In this document: positions 62,883 through 64,000 of the stretch, piece by piece
Layout: each line of letters starts with the position of its first letter
Numbering within the stretch: position 1 is the stretch's first letter
Assembly: GCF_050876985.1 (NCBI RefSeq)
Contig: NZ_JBPAPP010000001.1
Length of the DNA stretch: 64,000 bases
Reading direction: 5' to 3' (one strand)
DNA from: Halopseudomonas sp002296055
Lineage (GTDB): Bacteria; Pseudomonadota; Gammaproteobacteria; Pseudomonadales; Pseudomonadaceae
The notes under the pieces: model-generated
What the model was told of the DNA's origin: nothing
The model's input: the letters and a program-made list of their open reading frames with translations, nothing else
Database searches by the model: none
Position numbers and translations under genes: made by a program

Positions 62883-64000
62883 TTAGCTGCAGAGGTTGAT
62901 GGGCGTCTCGTCGTTATCGCAAGGGGCCAGGGCCAGGTGCTGAACGACCACGCTAAAGCCGCGTTGCTTTTTGGCGTCATGTTTGGCCCGGGAGGCGAGT
63001 TCTGCCAGCCGTGACGGGTCAAAGCGATTGGCTTGGTGGCCCAGCAGGGAAATGACGCCGATGGATAGATTCAGCAGGTCATGGTGACGCCATTTGCCCT
63101 CGCGGTCGGGGGCGGTAAACCCGTTAGCCTGGATATGCTCCGGTCTGTAGAGGCTGCGGCACAGTTGAGCGAAACGCTGGTCGAGCTGCTGCAGGCGAGA
63201 GCTCCAGTCACTGCTGCGCATCACCAGCATGAAGTCGTCGCCGCCGATATGGCCAACAAAGTCGCAGCGCGGATCGCACAACTCGCGCAGCAGTTGTGCC
63301 AGGCCAAGCAGAACCTCATCGCCCTTGCCGTAGCCATAGAGGTCGTTGAAGGGCTTGAAGTTGTCCAGGTCGATGTAGCACAGGCGAGCGTCAACCGCCT
63401 GCTCCAGCAAGCGTTGCAGGCACTGCTGAATAGGGATGTTGCCGGGTAGCAGGGTCAGCGGGTTGGCGTGCCGTGCCTGTTGCAGCTTCAGCTCGGTAAT
63501 TTGACGTAGCACGTCGATACCGCGCCCCAGGCCCTTGTAGATGCCCTGATCGACAATAATAAAGTCGTCTTCCAGGCGTTGCCTGGCGCGGCTGGTGAGC
63601 AGCCGGCTGACCCGTTGCAGGCTCTGACGGATGTCTACCACCAGGCAATCGGGGTCCATCAACTGGTGAATCGGCTTGCGGCTGTAGATTTCCTGGGCAA
63701 AGGGTTTGAGCATCGTCTGGCTGAGGGCGTGACGCTGCACGGCGCCAATCGGCCGCTGGTGCTCATCGACGATAGCCAGGGTGTTCAGCGAAGGCTGTTG
63801 CTGAAAGCAATCGAGGACGTGTTGTACTTTAGTGTGCTCAGGGATGCCGCTGACCGGCAGCAGCAAACTGTGGATGGGGGCGTCATCATTGCCGCCGCTT
63901 TGGTGCTGGCCAAGCAGTTCGGCGAGCTTGGTGTCGTTTAGTGCCGGATGGCTGTCGGGGCGTCCGAGCAGGTAGCCCTGCACCCAGTCGATGCCGATTT
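62883..64000 (-). CDS. EAL-CBS-GGDEF cyclic-di-GMP protein (5' end outside window)
   Basis: The gene enters from the right edge; at least 372 codons are visible. The first residues (IGIDWVQGYLLGRPDSHP) are the end of an EAL phosphodiesterase domain. A CBS pair follows (HSLLLPVSGIPEHTKVQHVLD.., IHQLMDPDCLVVD) and then a GGDEF domain with LCYIDLDNFKPFNDLYGYGKGDEVL and the signature HIGGDDF. The signature is GGDDF rather than GGDEF, so cyclase activity is uncertain. It would set or sense cyclic-di-GMP levels. Confidence 0.85.
   Translation of the reverse strand, partial: IGIDWVQGYLLGRPDSHPALNDTKLAELLGQHQSGGNDDAPIHSLLLPVSGIPEHTKVQHVLDCFQQQPSLNTLAIVDEHQRPIGAVQRHALSQTMLKPFAQEIYSRKPIHQLMDPDCLVVDIRQSLQRVSRLLTSRARQRLEDDFIIVDQGIYKGLGRGIDVLRQITELKLQQARHANPLTLLPGNIPIQQCLQRLLEQAVDARLCYIDLDNFKPFNDLYGYGKGDEVLLGLAQLLRELCDPRCDFVGHIGGDDFMLVMRSSDWSSRLQQLDQRFAQLCRSLYRPEHIQANGFTAPDREGKWRHHDLLNLSIGVISLLGHQANRFDPSRLAELASRAKHDAKKQRGFSVVVQHLALAPCDNDETPINLCS

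Overview
The window looks like chromosome from a Gammaproteobacterium of the Pseudomonas lineage, probably a marine or Halopseudomonas-type member. The reasons are the pqqABCDE operon followed by an S9 peptidase, an ErcA-ErcS pair, a 13-gene type II secretion block, GTCATCCCCGCG-type REP elements and high-GC codon use throughout. The species call is an inference. The left 2.5 kb (one AT-rich gene among palindromes and broken repeats) looks like accessory DNA.

Layout. 1-2.7 kb: palindrome-rich DNA, an AT-rich STAS/ATPase/STAS-like gene and an orphan Phd-type antitoxin. 2.9-8.0 kb: PQQ cofactor operon pqqABCDE plus a prolyl oligopeptidase-like gene. 8.0-13.1 kb: REP doublets, an acyl-CoA-dehydrogenase-like gene, a LysR regulator divergent from an AEC transporter, a GIY-YIG protein and a DUF2804 protein. 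13.2-18.6 kb: a self-contained selenocysteine cassette, made of a thioredoxin-fold fusion gene, a UGSC-family selenoprotein with an in-frame UGA and a SECIS-like hairpin, selA, selB and tRNA-Sec. 18.6-21.1 kb: katG with an OxyR-like site. 21.1-25.9 kb: two tandem carboxylesterase lipoproteins behind TetR-type palindromes, then a 271-bp MITE-like element. 25.9-28.1 kb: a CNNM-type membrane protein and an MscS channel. 28.1-36.8 kb: Fur-box-associated iron uptake (TonB receptor, AraC regulator, MFS, FecCD-type ABC importer, DUF2218). 36.9-42.6 kb: cupin, NosR-like flavin/iron-sulfur membrane protein, ercA and ercS. 42.6-47.2 kb: Pho box, second MITE copy, Tat-exported PhoX, tatA, tatB and a lipoprotein hydrolase. 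47.6-59.2 kb: gspCDEFGHIJKLMN plus a lipoprotein gene. 59.2-64 kb: rdgC, tRNA-Val, tRNA-Asp, an FKBP-type isomerase, a periplasmic binding protein and the end of an EAL-CBS-GGDEF gene.

How the parts connect. PqqABCDE makes the cofactor of periplasmic alcohol dehydrogenases, and ErcA/ErcS belong to the regulatory cascade for PQQ-dependent ethanol oxidation in pseudomonads, so the two ends of the first 43 kb are functionally linked although no PQQ dehydrogenase lies in the window. PhoX carries a Tat signal and a lipobox and is followed by tatA/tatB; the T2SS next door could carry such folded lipoproteins outward. The selenocysteine genes form one transcription-direction block with their own apparent client protein.

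The observations most worth follow-up are the UGSC selenoprotein cassette (ordinary ORF calling splits the selenoprotein at its UGA), the pair of 271-bp interleaved-palindrome elements, one of which sits directly between a PhoB box and phoX, a triple DnaA-box-like palindrome beside rdgC, and the AT-rich STAS/ATPase/STAS gene at the left end.
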